From Limosilactobacillus sp. (GTDB taxonomy: Bacteria; Bacillota; Bacilli; Lactobacillales; Lactobacillaceae), in the NCBI GenBank assembly GCA_030530845.1, contig JAUMUE010000002.1, positions 1-64,000 of the forward strand: a DNA stretch of 64,000 bases, written 5' to 3'. Each line of letters starts with the position of its first letter. Position 1 is the stretch's first letter. The notes under the pieces were generated by a model. That model was given only the letters and a program-made list of their open reading frames with translations. It searched no databases and was not told the origin of the DNA. Both the position numbers and the translations under genes were made by a program. Below are positions 27,797 through 37,937 of the stretch, one piece after another.

Positions 27797-28501
27797 ATGG
27801 AAAGCAAACACGAAATTATCAAACAAGACCTTGCAGAAAAGATCAAGCGCGGTTTTTATAAGCCTGGCACCTTGATTCCGAGCGAAACGGAAATGACTAC
27901 CTTATATGGTGTTTCCCGTGAGACGGTCAGAAAGGCACTACAGTCACTGGCTGATCTGGGGTTGATCCACAAGATGCGTGGTCGTGGCTCAGTTGTCATT
28001 GATAACAACCGGCATACTTTCCCTATCTCTCAATTAACGAGTTTTCAAGAATTGAACAAGGCGGAACACTTGAAAGCTGAGACGAAGGTGCTGGAGTGTC
28101 AATACCCAGTCAATCCACCGACTCAGTTCATCGGACATGACGTTCCACAATATTCCGCCCAATTCGTCCGCCGTGTCAGAATTATCGACGGAGAAAACTC
28201 CGTGGTTGATGAGGACTACCTGCTCCACACTGTTGAATTGCCCATCGATCGCTCCGTTTTTGTGGAGTCCTTGTACAACTTTCTTGAAAAACAAGCGGGT
28301 TATACGATTGGATACGCCACAAAGAGTGTGACATTTGAGCACGCACCGGAAGAAATTGGCAAGATCCTCGACTGCGATACTGTCGCCGTGATCCGGAGTT
28401 TGGTTTACCTCGAAGACAACAAGCTCTTCCAGCTGACTACCAGTTATCACAAGCCTGATCAGTTCCAATTTATTGATTTTGCACGCAGAAAGAAGTTATA
28501 G
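27797..28501 (+). CDS. treR: GntR-family trehalose operon repressor
   Basis: The 234-residue regulator has an N-terminal winged helix with the GntR signature (LIPSETEMTTLYGVSRETVRKALQSL, about residues 26-51). The C-terminal effector domain is of the UTRA type. TreR proteins sense trehalose-6-phosphate and release their operator. Two matching palindromes lie in the divergent promoter region. The ATG at 27797 follows AGGAGG by ten bases; a GTG two codons earlier is possible. treA begins nine bases after the stop. Confidence 0.9.
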   Translation: MESKHEIIKQDLAEKIKRGFYKPGTLIPSETEMTTLYGVSRETVRKALQSLADLGLIHKMRGRGSVVIDNNRHTFPISQLTSFQELNKAEHLKAETKVLECQYPVNPPTQFIGHDVPQYSAQFVRRVRIIDGENSVVDEDYLLHTVELPIDRSVFVESLYNFLEKQAGYTIGYATKSVTFEHAPEEIGKILDCDTVAVIRSLVYLEDNKLFQLTTSYHKPDQFQFIDFARRKKL

Positions 28502-28510
28502 GAGATTATC

Positions 28511-30157
28511 ATGAATTTAGGAAAGAAAGTAGTATATCAAATTTATCCAAAATCATTTTACGACTCTAACAACGACGGACTTGGTGACATCCGCGGTATC
28601 ATCGAAAAGATCGACTACCTGGCCAAGTTAAACATCGATTTCATTTGGTTCAACCCCTTCTTCGTATCACCACAATACGATAATGGTTACGACATCGCCG
28701 ATTATCGCAAGATCGACCCTAAGTTTGGGACCATGGAAGACTTTGAAGAACTGTCTGCCAAGTTGAAGGAACACAACATTGGAATCATGCTCGACATGGT
28801 ATTCAACCACTGCTCAACGGAACATGAATGGTTCAAGAAGGCACTGGCCGGTGATCCAAAGTACCAAGCATACTTCTACCTGCGCGATCCAAAGCCTGAT
28901 GGAAGCCTGCCAAACAACTGGCAATCCAAGTTCGGTGGTCCGGCATGGGCGAAATTCGGTGACACTGGTAAGTACTACCTCCACCTGTACGCCCCACAAC
29001 AAGCCGACCTCGACTGGCACAACCCTGATGTCCGCCAAGAAGCCTTCGATATCGTTAACTTCTGGCGCAGCAAGGGTGTCTCTGGTTTCCGTTTCGACGT
29101 GTTAAACGTAATTGGTAAGGATACTGTCCTCGTTGATAGCACTGATCCGGTTGAAGAAAAGAAGCTCTACACTGATACGCCAGTCGTCCAAGAATACATC
29201 AAGGAACTCAACGCCAACAGTTTCGGTCAAGACGCTGAAAGCATCACGGTTGGTGAAATGTCTTCTACTACCATCGAAAACAGTATCAAGTACTCCAACC
29301 CGGACGAACACGAACTGTCCATGGTCTTTAGTTTCCACCACTTGAAGGTTGACTATGATAACGGCGAAAAGTGGTCATTGGTACCATTTGACTTCAAGAA
29401 GCTCAAGCAAATCATGTTTGACTGGCAAAGTGGAATGGATAAGGGCAACGGATGGCAAGCACTCTTCTGGAACAATCACGACCAACCTTGGGCCCTCAAC
29501 CGTTTCGGTGACCCTGTCCACTACCGGGAAAAATCTGCGGAAATGCTGGCAACGACGACCCACCTGCTCCGTGGTACGCCATACATCTACATGGGTGAAG
29601 AACTCGGGATGGTTGACCCTAGCTACAAGTCAATGGATAACTATGTCGACATCGAAGCCATCAACGCCTACGATGAATTGGTTAAGACACACACACCAGA
29701 AGAAGCATTCAAGATTGTGCATTCCAAGGCGCGTGACAACTCCCGGACACCAATGCATTGGGATGACAGTGAATACGCCGGATTTAGCCAAAGCAAGCCT
29801 TGGTTAATACCTACCGACCAGGATGAAATCAACGCCGAAAAGGAACTCGCATCTGGCGAGATTTTCGACTACTACCAAAAGTTGATCAAGCTCCGCAAGA
29901 GTGAAGACGTCATTAGCGACGGTCACTTCAGCCCACTGCTGGAAGACGACGACCAAGTATTCGCCTACCTGCGGACACTGAACGACGAAAAGCTCGCCGT
30001 CTTCAACAACTTCTACGGTAAGGAAACTGAAATTGACGTACCAGCAGACCTGCAAGCCAGCGGTCACGTATTGATTTCCAACTACGGACGCCAACTCGAT
30101 TCCCTTCCAGCCAAGTTAACGCTGAAGCCATACGAATCACTTGCATTTAAGTTCTAA
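28511..30157 (+). CDS. treA: Alpha,alpha-phosphotrehalase (trehalose-6-phosphate hydrolase)
   Basis: The 548-residue GH13 enzyme cleaves trehalose-6-phosphate to glucose and glucose-6-phosphate. GH13 motifs are DMVFNHCS, GFRFDVLNVIGK (nucleophile Asp), a VGEMSS segment with the acid Glu, and FWNNHDQPW. The beginning (KVVYQIYPKSFYDSNNDGLGD) and length match TreA/TreC rather than sucrose or oligo-1,6-glucosidases. It is the second gene of treR-treA, divergent from the transporter that makes its substrate. Confidence 0.93.
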   Translation: MNLGKKVVYQIYPKSFYDSNNDGLGDIRGIIEKIDYLAKLNIDFIWFNPFFVSPQYDNGYDIADYRKIDPKFGTMEDFEELSAKLKEHNIGIMLDMVFNHCSTEHEWFKKALAGDPKYQAYFYLRDPKPDGSLPNNWQSKFGGPAWAKFGDTGKYYLHLYAPQQADLDWHNPDVRQEAFDIVNFWRSKGVSGFRFDVLNVIGKDTVLVDSTDPVEEKKLYTDTPVVQEYIKELNANSFGQDAESITVGEMSSTTIENSIKYSNPDEHELSMVFSFHHLKVDYDNGEKWSLVPFDFKKLKQIMFDWQSGMDKGNGWQALFWNNHDQPWALNRFGDPVHYREKSAEMLATTTHLLRGTPYIYMGEELGMVDPSYKSMDNYVDIEAINAYDELVKTHTPEEAFKIVHSKARDNSRTPMHWDDSEYAGFSQSKPWLIPTDQDEINAEKELASGEIFDYYQKLIKLRKSEDVISDGHFSPLLEDDDQVFAYLRTLNDEKLAVFNNFYGKETEIDVPADLQASGHVLISNYGRQLDSLPAKLTLKPYESLAFKF

Positions 30158-30160
30158 CAC

Positions 30161-30193
30161 AAAAGCACCCCTGGAAAATCCAGAGGTGCTTTT
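30161..30193. terminator. Bidirectional terminator between treA and helD
   Basis: AAAAGCACC and GGTGCTTTT close a stem continued by CTGGA/TCCAG around a short loop; convergent genes end on both sides. Confidence 0.85.
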
Positions 30194-30194
30194 C

Positions 30195-32489
30195 TTATTT
30201 GCGTGTATATTCGTCAGTTGGCACCTGATCAAGCAGGCTGGTTACTTTGCCAGTCGCCGTCAAGGTCAGTGAGTGCATGGCACGGGAACAGATCGTGTAC
30301 AGGAGTTGACGTTCTTCATCCCCGTGGTACTTATCGTCATTGGCATCCCAGACGATTACCGCATCAAATTCCAGACCCTTTGCCAAGTATGATGGAACGA
30401 TGATTGTCCCCTTGACCAGACGTTGGTTTTCCGTCCGCAAGAGGGTTGATTCAACATCGCGGGCTTGCAGGGCTTGGTGGAGCTGTTCAGAATCCTCGAG
30501 CGTCTTACCAATGATGGCGACTTGCTCATGATCCTTTTGGTATTCCTTGAGCGTTGCGATCACCGCATCCACGTTGGCATCAGTGGAGCCAGCTTCGATC
30601 ACAACCGGCAGGTCACCTTGCCGTTCAAAGGCCTCGATTTGTTCACCGTCGACCAAGATATGCTTGGTAAAGTCAGTGATCTGCTTGGTAGACCGGTATG
30701 ACTTGGTGAGTTGAACAACCTTGGTCTTTTCCGGATCAAACATCGTACTGAGTTGTCCCAGGAGGCTCTTGCTGTTTTCGTGGGTGAAAATCGCCTGGTT
30801 AAGGTCACCGAGCAGCGTAAAGCGGGCCTTAGGGAAACGGTACTTGAGGTAGGCCAGTTGGTAAGGATCGTAATCTTGGACCTCATCGACAAATACGTAA
30901 CGGATGTCGCGTTGGCCGTGGCGTCCGGTCACCAGGTCGTAGAGGTAAAGGTAGATCGTGATCCCAGAAGCTGAAATTTGGCGCTTCTTGAGCCCTTCCT
31001 TTGTCTTATCCACGAAGGAAGTCCACTCTTCTTCAGTCAATCCATACTTGGCCAGATCGACCAGTTGTGGTGTGGACCGGAGTAAGTGCAGGAATTGGCC
31101 GTTGATGTTAAGCCATTGGTTGTGGTTGATTGCCCGCTTGATTGGTTCAAAGGCTTTGATAACAATCTTGCGCGCCAAGTACTTGTATTCTGCCTGGTCG
31201 TCCTCGAATTCCCGTGGCACGTTGCCAAACAAGTTGTCGATTTCTTCCTTACTGAGGCTTTGCAGCTCGGTTTCGACCCACTTTGCCCGCATTTCGCTAC
31301 TTACACGGTGGTTGAGGTAGCGGATCAGTTCTTCCTTGGTCCCGTCGAGGCGGTTACCGAGCTTGTAGTTTTGGTTGAATGAGTAATAGATTTCACGGAT
31401 CTTGTTTTTGCTTACGAAGATCTTGTCGCGGAACATGATATTTCTGAAACGCATGTTGCCTTGACCAAGACTCTTGGCATAACGCGCTGTGGCCTTAAAG
31501 TAGTCGAGACTGGTCAAGAGCTTTTCAGCCTTCTTGGCAATCTCATCTTCGCTGGCCTCAAAACGTTGTGCCAGATCTTGGACGTGCATCCGTGGTACAC
31601 GACGGTTGGCGAACTGGAAGTAGGTCATTTGGACCATGTTGTGTTCACCCAGTTCTGGCAGCACTTGGTCGATGTAGTCGTTAAAGAGTTGGTTTGGTGA
31701 GAACAAGACCACTTGTGATGAGCTCAGGTTGCCCCGGTAACGGTACAGCAACCATGCGATCCGTTGCAAGACTGCGGCTGTCTTACCAGAACCCGCCGCC
31801 CCTTGAACAAAGAGCAGTTCATCCTTGGCATCACGAATAATTTCGTTTTGGGTCCGTTGAATCGTGGTAACGATACTCTTCATCTTGGTCGATGAGTGAT
31901 TACCCAGAGCCTCAAGAAGCATCTGATCGCCGACTTGTTCATCCGTGTCAAAGATGGTCACAATCGTCCCATCCTTGATTTGGAACTGGCGTTTGAGCGT
32001 CATCTCAACTTCCTGCGTGCCGACTGGGGTTTCATAACTCACCTTGCCCAATTTCCCTTCATAATAAACTGAAGAAATCGGTGCACGCCAATCGTAAATC
32101 AAGAAGTGGTCAACCTTATCGCTAAAGGAAGCCAGCCCGATGTAGACGGACTCTTCTTGGTCAGAGCCCTTATCCTTAAAGTCGATCCGCGCAAAGTAAG
32201 GCTTCTTCTCGAGCCGTTGCAGAGTCGCTAAGTGGTCAGCCGCGTGTTGCCAGCTGTTGTTACGCTCGTCTAACATTTGTTGTTGTGCACGGAATGACAT
32301 CGCAGTATCCATCATTCCTGAGTAGGTCGTGGTGTTCATCCGGATATCGTTTGTCTGCTTGTTGATATCCTCAATTTCATTCTTGGCCTTATCAATCTTT
32401 TGACTAGCCTTCACCTTTGCCTTTTTGATCTCATCAATCACGAAATCAAGGCGCTTTTGTTCATGTTCTCTAATAGAGTTATCAGCCAA
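30195..32489 (-). CDS. helD: HelD-type RNA polymerase recycling motor (UvrD/Rep-like ATPase)
   Basis: The 764-residue protein begins with a long N-terminal coiled coil (about residues 8-95), the arm that enters the polymerase in HelD. An SF1 ATPase follows: Walker A GAAGSGKT (230-237), VDEVQDYDP (Walker B), and LGDLNQAIFTHE. HelD removes stalled RNA polymerase from DNA and is common in Gram-positive bacteria. The start is TTG at 32489 after AGGTAGGG. It stands alone. Confidence 0.92.
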   Translation of the reverse strand: MADNSIREHEQKRLDFVIDEIKKAKVKASQKIDKAKNEIEDINKQTNDIRMNTTTYSGMMDTAMSFRAQQQMLDERNNSWQHAADHLATLQRLEKKPYFARIDFKDKGSDQEESVYIGLASFSDKVDHFLIYDWRAPISSVYYEGKLGKVSYETPVGTQEVEMTLKRQFQIKDGTIVTIFDTDEQVGDQMLLEALGNHSSTKMKSIVTTIQRTQNEIIRDAKDELLFVQGAAGSGKTAAVLQRIAWLLYRYRGNLSSSQVVLFSPNQLFNDYIDQVLPELGEHNMVQMTYFQFANRRVPRMHVQDLAQRFEASEDEIAKKAEKLLTSLDYFKATARYAKSLGQGNMRFRNIMFRDKIFVSKNKIREIYYSFNQNYKLGNRLDGTKEELIRYLNHRVSSEMRAKWVETELQSLSKEEIDNLFGNVPREFEDDQAEYKYLARKIVIKAFEPIKRAINHNQWLNINGQFLHLLRSTPQLVDLAKYGLTEEEWTSFVDKTKEGLKKRQISASGITIYLYLYDLVTGRHGQRDIRYVFVDEVQDYDPYQLAYLKYRFPKARFTLLGDLNQAIFTHENSKSLLGQLSTMFDPEKTKVVQLTKSYRSTKQITDFTKHILVDGEQIEAFERQGDLPVVIEAGSTDANVDAVIATLKEYQKDHEQVAIIGKTLEDSEQLHQALQARDVESTLLRTENQRLVKGTIIVPSYLAKGLEFDAVIVWDANDDKYHGDEERQLLYTICSRAMHSLTLTATGKVTSLLDQVPTDEYTRK

Positions 32490-32652
32490 AGTATTCCCTA
32501 CCTTTCAGGAAAAAGTAATTAATATATTATATCATTCCAAAAATAAGAGGGGTAGTATTTGTACTTTTCTTAATTTTGGGCCGGCTCGCTAGTCAAATCA
32601 GGAAGAAAACTTTACAATATTAATAGAAATATATTAGAAAGGGGGAATTCAC

Positions 32653-33303
32653 TTGGCAGAAATTTGGTATTTTTGCACCCACATTGCGGAGATTTTGATC
32701 CCAATGTTTGAGTGGCTCGGACCTTGGAGTTACCTGATCCTATTTGTTATCGTCTTTATGGAAACCGGCTTGGTCGTCTTTCCATGGCTACCGGGTGGCT
32801 CCCTCGTCTTTTTAACCAGCTCATTCATCGCCGTTCACCCGGTTTTGAAGATGCACTACATCATCATCACCTTCTTCTTGGCGGCCTTTATCGGCGATTC
32901 CGTCAACTACTGGATTGGGCGGACAATTTCACGCTGGTCATTTATCGAAAAACGTCTGGAAGGTCCACGAATGCTGCAAGCTAAGGACTTCTTGGAAAAG
33001 TACGGTTTCTGGGCCGTCGCATTCGGTCGCTTCGTCCCATTAATCCGGTCATTCATCCCCACCATCGCCGGCATCATGCACTACCCATTCCGTAAATTCA
33101 CGGCCGGTAACATCGTCGGTGTCGCAACCTGGGTAGCACTGGGATGTTCCGTCGGTTACTACTTCGGTTCGATCCCACTGGTCAAGGAACATTTCTCACT
33201 CGTGATCCTCGCCATGGTCGCTTGCGCACTGTTGGTATTGGCTGCAATGTGGGGAATCAAGGAGCTCAGACAGCGGATTATCAAGAAAAACAAGATGCTT
33301 TAG
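32653..33303 (+). CDS. DedA-family membrane protein
   Basis: The 216-residue protein has about five hydrophobic segments and the SNARE-associated/VTT domain. Typical signatures are VFMETGLVVFPWLPGGSLVF, a GDSVNYWIGR stretch and the FGRFVPLIRSFIPTIAGIMHYPFRKF segment. DedA proteins act in membrane lipid scrambling and proton-motive-force homeostasis. The start is TTG at 32653, with AAGGGGG eight bases upstream. Confidence 0.93.
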   Translation: MAEIWYFCTHIAEILIPMFEWLGPWSYLILFVIVFMETGLVVFPWLPGGSLVFLTSSFIAVHPVLKMHYIIITFFLAAFIGDSVNYWIGRTISRWSFIEKRLEGPRMLQAKDFLEKYGFWAVAFGRFVPLIRSFIPTIAGIMHYPFRKFTAGNIVGVATWVALGCSVGYYFGSIPLVKEHFSLVILAMVACALLVLAAMWGIKELRQRIIKKNKML

Positions 33304-33378
33304 ATTCATTATGTTTCACAAACCATTCATGGTAAAATATAATAAGGATTATTTAAATTAAAGGAGTTGTATCAATTT

Positions 33379-34029
33379 ATGGCAATCACCGTATATTTTG
33401 TTCGTCACGGCCAAACCTACCTAAACAAGTACAACCGGGTGCAAGGGTGGGCGGACGCACCGCTCACCGAAAAGGGCCAAGAAGATGCAAAGCGGACTGG
33501 TAAGGTATTGTCAGCGATCGATCTCGACTACGTATTTAGTAGCGACCTCGCCCGGACAATGGCCACTGCCCGCCTCTTGCTTGCCGCAAATGACAACACC
33601 ACAATTAAGGAACCAACTCCCGAACCAGCATTCCGTGAAGAATTCTTCGGTTACTTCGAAGGTCAAAACGCCTCTGAATTCACCGATTTCTTGTGTGGCT
33701 CACGTGGCTTCAACAGCTTTGCCGAAATGTTTGGCCACATGGGTCCAGAAGTCTTGAAGGACAAGGTAGCAGCTGCCGATCCATACGGTGACGCGGAAGA
33801 TGCCGCTACTTTCTGGGCGCGGGTACAAAAGGGAATTGACCGCCTGCGTGCATTACCAGACGGCTCCACTGCCCTCGTTGTTTCACACGGTGTTACCATC
33901 CGCTCAATCACTGAACACTTTGGTTACAAGACTGAAGAATCAGCACGCAATGGTAGCATGACCAAGATCACGTTCGACGGCGACAAGGCCCACGTCGACT
34001 TCTACAACCAATTAGAATTACCAAAATAA
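33379..34029 (+). CDS. Histidine phosphatase family protein (phosphoglycerate-mutase-like)
   Basis: The 216-residue protein has the catalytic RHG motif (YFVRHGQTYLN, near residue 9) and the second histidine in VVSHGVTIRSI near residue 174. These are the marks of the histidine phosphatase superfamily. The length and EEFFGYFEGQ segment fit broad-specificity phosphatases rather than glycolytic mutase. The ATG at 33379 is chosen because AAAGGAG lies 12 bases upstream; a TTG four codons earlier is too close to it. Confidence 0.88.
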   Translation: MAITVYFVRHGQTYLNKYNRVQGWADAPLTEKGQEDAKRTGKVLSAIDLDYVFSSDLARTMATARLLLAANDNTTIKEPTPEPAFREEFFGYFEGQNASEFTDFLCGSRGFNSFAEMFGHMGPEVLKDKVAAADPYGDAEDAATFWARVQKGIDRLRALPDGSTALVVSHGVTIRSITEHFGYKTEESARNGSMTKITFDGDKAHVDFYNQLELPK

Positions 34030-34057
34030 TATCCGAAGAAGGGGTGAATTTCATTTA

Positions 34058-35332
34058 ATGGATACTAATATACAAAGTGAAGAGTTAGTAATCATCACCG
34101 GTTTGAATACCGGTCAGGATAATTATGACTACTCAATGACCGAACTTGAAGAACTCGCGCAAGCCAACCATATGAAGGTGGTTAACCGGGTAGACCAAGT
34201 TATCGACCGTCCAAACCCCGCTACGTACTTCGGTAAGGGTAAGGTCGCCGAAATCGCTGAAGTAGCAGCTGCCAACCACGCGACTACGATCATTACCAAC
34301 GACGAATTGACACCTAGTCAACTCCGCAACCTCGAAGACGAAACTGGTACGCGGATTATCGACCGGACTGCTTTGATTCTGGAAATCTTTGCGACCCGTG
34401 CACAGACTAAGGAAGCCAAGCTCCAGGTTCAAATTGCCCAACTCCAATACCGCCTGCCACGTCTGCAAACCAGCGCAAGTCAACGTCTGGATCAGCAAAC
34501 TGGTGGTGGGAGCGGATTTACCAACCGTGGTGCCGGTGAAACCAAGCTCGAAATGGACCGCCGGGTAATCAAGCGTCAAATTGCGCACATTCGCCAGGAA
34601 TTGTCCGAAATCAGCAAGTCTGAAGAAACCAAGCGCAAGCAACGTGTCAAGAGCAACATCCCTACCGCTGCTTTAGTCGGTTACACAAACGCCGGTAAGT
34701 CCACGATCATGAACGGTCTTGTCCGTCGTTACGGTACGTCTGACGAAAAGGTGGTCTTTGAAAAGAACATGTTATTCGCCACCCTGGATACCAGTGTCCG
34801 GCGGTTAACCCTTCCCGACCAAAAGCAATTCCTGCTCTCAGATACTGTCGGGTTTGTCAGCAAGCTCCCTACCAACCTGGTGGAATCATTCAAGTCCACG
34901 TTGGCAGAAGCTGCCGGTGCCGACCTCTTGATCCAAGTGATCGACTACTCAGATCCCCACTACGAGGAAATGATGAAGACGACCGCGGAAACATTGAAGC
35001 AGATCGGAATCGACAACATTCCAATGATCAACGTCTTCAACAAGGCCGACAAGACTGAGATTGATTTCCCCGTCTTGGAAGGTGATGACCAGGTAGTTAT
35101 CTCCGCGCGCCAAGAAGAATCACTGGACCTACTGGTGAGCGTCATCCGCAGACACCTCTTCAAGGACTACGTGACGATGAACCTGCTGATCCCATTCTCA
35201 GAAGGTCAGCAAGTTTCCTACCTGAACGAACATACAAATATTATCGAAACTGAATACCAAAACGAAGGAACGCTTCTGAAAGTTGAAATGTCACAAGAAG
35301 ACGCCCAACGGTTTGCTAAGTACGAAGTTTAA
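34058..35332 (+). CDS. hflX: Ribosome-associated GTPase HflX
   Basis: The 424-residue protein has the HflX N-terminal nucleotide-binding domain, the GGGSGFTNRGAGETKLEMDRR linker family signature in its middle, and a GTPase domain. The P-loop GYTNAGKST starts at residue 208, with DTVGF (G3) and NKAD (G4). HflX splits stalled or stress-inactivated ribosomes. It lies 28 bases after the phosphatase gene and probably shares its transcript. Confidence 0.95.
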   Translation: MDTNIQSEELVIITGLNTGQDNYDYSMTELEELAQANHMKVVNRVDQVIDRPNPATYFGKGKVAEIAEVAAANHATTIITNDELTPSQLRNLEDETGTRIIDRTALILEIFATRAQTKEAKLQVQIAQLQYRLPRLQTSASQRLDQQTGGGSGFTNRGAGETKLEMDRRVIKRQIAHIRQELSEISKSEETKRKQRVKSNIPTAALVGYTNAGKSTIMNGLVRRYGTSDEKVVFEKNMLFATLDTSVRRLTLPDQKQFLLSDTVGFVSKLPTNLVESFKSTLAEAAGADLLIQVIDYSDPHYEEMMKTTAETLKQIGIDNIPMINVFNKADKTEIDFPVLEGDDQVVISARQEESLDLLVSVIRRHLFKDYVTMNLLIPFSEGQQVSYLNEHTNIIETEYQNEGTLLKVEMSQEDAQRFAKYEV

Positions 35333-35337
35333 ACAGT

Positions 35338-35369
35338 AAAAGGACTGCGCATGATGCGCAGTCCTTTTA
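35338..35369. terminator. Bidirectional terminator between hflX and the YhgE gene
   Basis: AAAAGGACTGCGCAT is a perfect inverted repeat of ATGCGCAGTCCTTTT, flanked by A and T runs. Confidence 0.85.
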
Positions 35370-35376
35370 GTTTGAA

Positions 35377-37908
35377 TTAGTTATTTGAGTTGATACCGTT
35401 CTTTTCAGCGTTATCGATGAATTGTTGATTTCGATCAAGTTCAGGATTGAGGCTGAAAGTGTGACGGTGGATTCCGATCATACCAACGAGGAGTAAGAGG
35501 TTGAATACTACGGCAATTCCTAACAGCACGAGGTTGCAGAACATTGCGTAGTGTTCACCGATACCACCAGTGATGGATTGACGGAGGCCAAGGATTGAGT
35601 ATGTCATTGGTAAGAACCAGTGGATGACGTTGTAGAACTTCATCGTAACTTCCATTGGGAAAGTACCACCAGAACCACCTAATTGGAGCATCAGGAGAAC
35701 CATGGCAACGAAACGACCAGGGTTATCAAAGATCATTGACAGGAACATCACGATCGAAACAGCTGCCAGACCGAAGCAGATACTAGTGACCAACATGGAT
35801 GGAATGTGGTCAGTGGTCAAGCCAGCAGCGATCATTACGACGTCTTCAATGATGGCCATGATTGTAACGGTAACTGCACCAATGAAGACCTTACTTCCCC
35901 ACCATGCAACAGCGGATTGTCCTTCGAGCGCTGGACGACGGATTGGATAAATGAAGTTGAATACCAATACACCGGTGTACAGAGCGACAGAAAGAACGTA
36001 AGGTGCAAGTGCGTGACCATAGTTTGGTACGTAACTGTAATCCTTGTGCTTGAGCGTAGATGGTTCAGCGAACATCTTAGCGGTCTTTTGGGTAGGCTTA
36101 ATGGAGTTAACTTGCTTTGCACCCTTGCCGAGCTTGTCAGCTAACTGAGCAGCACCGTCATTGAGCTTAGTGATACCAGAAACAAGTGCTGGTGAATTAT
36201 CAGCGAGTTGTTGAGTACCGGCAGCTAGCAAGTTAACACCGCTAACCAGGCTCGGCACTTGAGCATTGAGTTGTGTAAGTGCACCGGCAAGTTGGCTCGC
36301 ACCAGAAACAAGCGCTGGGCTATTTGCCATCAGTTGGTTGACACCGGAACTAGCTTGTGAAACGCCGGCAGTGTATTGACTGACACCGGAATTCAAGGTC
36401 TTCGCACCGGCAGCAGCAGAGTTAACGCCATTGGTGTATTGTTGAACACCGGAGTTCAGTTGGCTTGCACCAGCAGCGAGTTGGTTAGTAGCAGCGGTCA
36501 GCTTGGATGAGGCTGAAGTCATCGTAGCGTTGGTGCTGTTTTGGAGGTTAGTTAAACTTGTTTGTAATTGTTGGGCTGCCTTGGCAACGTTAGCAGTGTT
36601 TTGGCTAGCGGAGTTTTGTGCTGCCGTGATTTGAGTTTGCAATGCCGTGATGTTGGATTGCACTTGACCGATTGAATCGGATAAATTACCTGACTTACCT
36701 GCATTTTGAGCAGCTGCAACAACTGCGTCCAACTTAGCTTGACTGGATGCATCAGTGGTTTTAACGCCTTGCAGTGAAGCCACAGCGCTGATCAGTTGGT
36801 TTTCTTGTGCAGATGCTGACTTGATTTGGCTCAGACCGTTGTTGATGGCAGTCAAAGCTTGGTTGAGTTGTTCAAGTTGCTGAGCGCTTTGTGAAAGTGG
36901 TTGAAGCGCCTTAGCCAATTCGTTTGCGTCACTTGCAATACCTTGTGAGGCAGTCCCCATTTGGTTTTGCATTGCTGGCAACATTGCGGAAACTTGGTTG
37001 TTCAATTCGCTCGTGCCAGCAGCGAGTTGTCCCGCACCGGTGCTGAGTTGACCGGAGTTGCTGCTGAGAGTATCAAGTCCGGTTGCCAATTGGCTCGTTC
37101 CAGAGCTGAGTTGGCCAGAATTAGATTGCAACAATCCAAGGCCACTGGCGAGTTGACTAACACCGCCAGTGTATTGTGACAGACCGTTTGCCAAAGTTTG
37201 GCTACCGGATACCAATTGTTGAGCACCGGCGGAAAGTGGTGCAACGGAAACCTTCATCGTTTGGACACCGTTGTTCACTTGATCGACACCTGCAACGTAG
37301 CGGTTCACACCATCGCTCAGGGTCACGATTCCGTTGCTGAGTTGCTTGGAGCCATCAGCAGCTTGGTCCATCCCCTTGCCGAGCACACCCAATTCCTTGA
37401 ACATCGCCGTTGCGTATGCCTTAGTAACTTGTGCACGGATCTTGGTGTTTAATTCCTTGGTACCAATTTGTGACATCACTTCACCAATGTAGTTAAGTGA
37501 GCCGTTGGTAGTATATTGAAGCTGCATTTGCTTTGGATTCTTGTTCATCACAGTCGCAGCATTCTTAGAAAAGTTCTTTGGGATTGTGATCACTGCGTAG
37601 TACTTGCGGTGAGTCAATCCGTGTTGTGCAGTTTCGTTTGATACGATTTCCCACTTCATTTGGTGGTTGCGCTTCAGTTGGTTAGTAGTTTCCTTACCAA
37701 CTTCCATCTTCTTACCCTGATACTTCACGGGAACATCCTTGTTGACCACGGCAATTGGCAGGTCGCGGGTGTTGCCGTAAGGGTCCCAAACTGACTTCAG
37801 GAAGAAGATACTGTATAAGAATGGTAATAAGCAGATTACAGAAATTGATAATAGCAGAGTCTTATTCTGAAAAAGGTTCTGTAATTCTGCCTTGATCATC
37901 TTGCCCAT
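35377..37908 (-). CDS. YhgE/Pip-domain membrane protein
   Basis: The 843-residue protein has one N-terminal helix and the YhgE/Pip start domain (VWDPYGNTRDLPIAVVNKD). A long extracellular middle region (about 180-600) follows, with repeated units such as QLASGLGLLQSNSGQLSSG and GASQL, like heptad repeats of phage infection proteins. The C-terminal part has about five helices of the ABC-2 type. Relatives are phage receptor Pip and type VII secretion-associated proteins. It is 29 bases downstream of a TetR regulator gene, which probably controls it. Confidence 0.9.
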   Translation of the reverse strand: MGKMIKAELQNLFQNKTLLLSISVICLLPFLYSIFFLKSVWDPYGNTRDLPIAVVNKDVPVKYQGKKMEVGKETTNQLKRNHQMKWEIVSNETAQHGLTHRKYYAVITIPKNFSKNAATVMNKNPKQMQLQYTTNGSLNYIGEVMSQIGTKELNTKIRAQVTKAYATAMFKELGVLGKGMDQAADGSKQLSNGIVTLSDGVNRYVAGVDQVNNGVQTMKVSVAPLSAGAQQLVSGSQTLANGLSQYTGGVSQLASGLGLLQSNSGQLSSGTSQLATGLDTLSSNSGQLSTGAGQLAAGTSELNNQVSAMLPAMQNQMGTASQGIASDANELAKALQPLSQSAQQLEQLNQALTAINNGLSQIKSASAQENQLISAVASLQGVKTTDASSQAKLDAVVAAAQNAGKSGNLSDSIGQVQSNITALQTQITAAQNSASQNTANVAKAAQQLQTSLTNLQNSTNATMTSASSKLTAATNQLAAGASQLNSGVQQYTNGVNSAAAGAKTLNSGVSQYTAGVSQASSGVNQLMANSPALVSGASQLAGALTQLNAQVPSLVSGVNLLAAGTQQLADNSPALVSGITKLNDGAAQLADKLGKGAKQVNSIKPTQKTAKMFAEPSTLKHKDYSYVPNYGHALAPYVLSVALYTGVLVFNFIYPIRRPALEGQSAVAWWGSKVFIGAVTVTIMAIIEDVVMIAAGLTTDHIPSMLVTSICFGLAAVSIVMFLSMIFDNPGRFVAMVLLMLQLGGSGGTFPMEVTMKFYNVIHWFLPMTYSILGLRQSITGGIGEHYAMFCNLVLLGIAVVFNLLLLVGMIGIHRHTFSLNPELDRNQQFIDNAEKNGINSNN

Positions 37909-37937
37909 TGTGTTTTCACCCCTATATACTTAATTTT

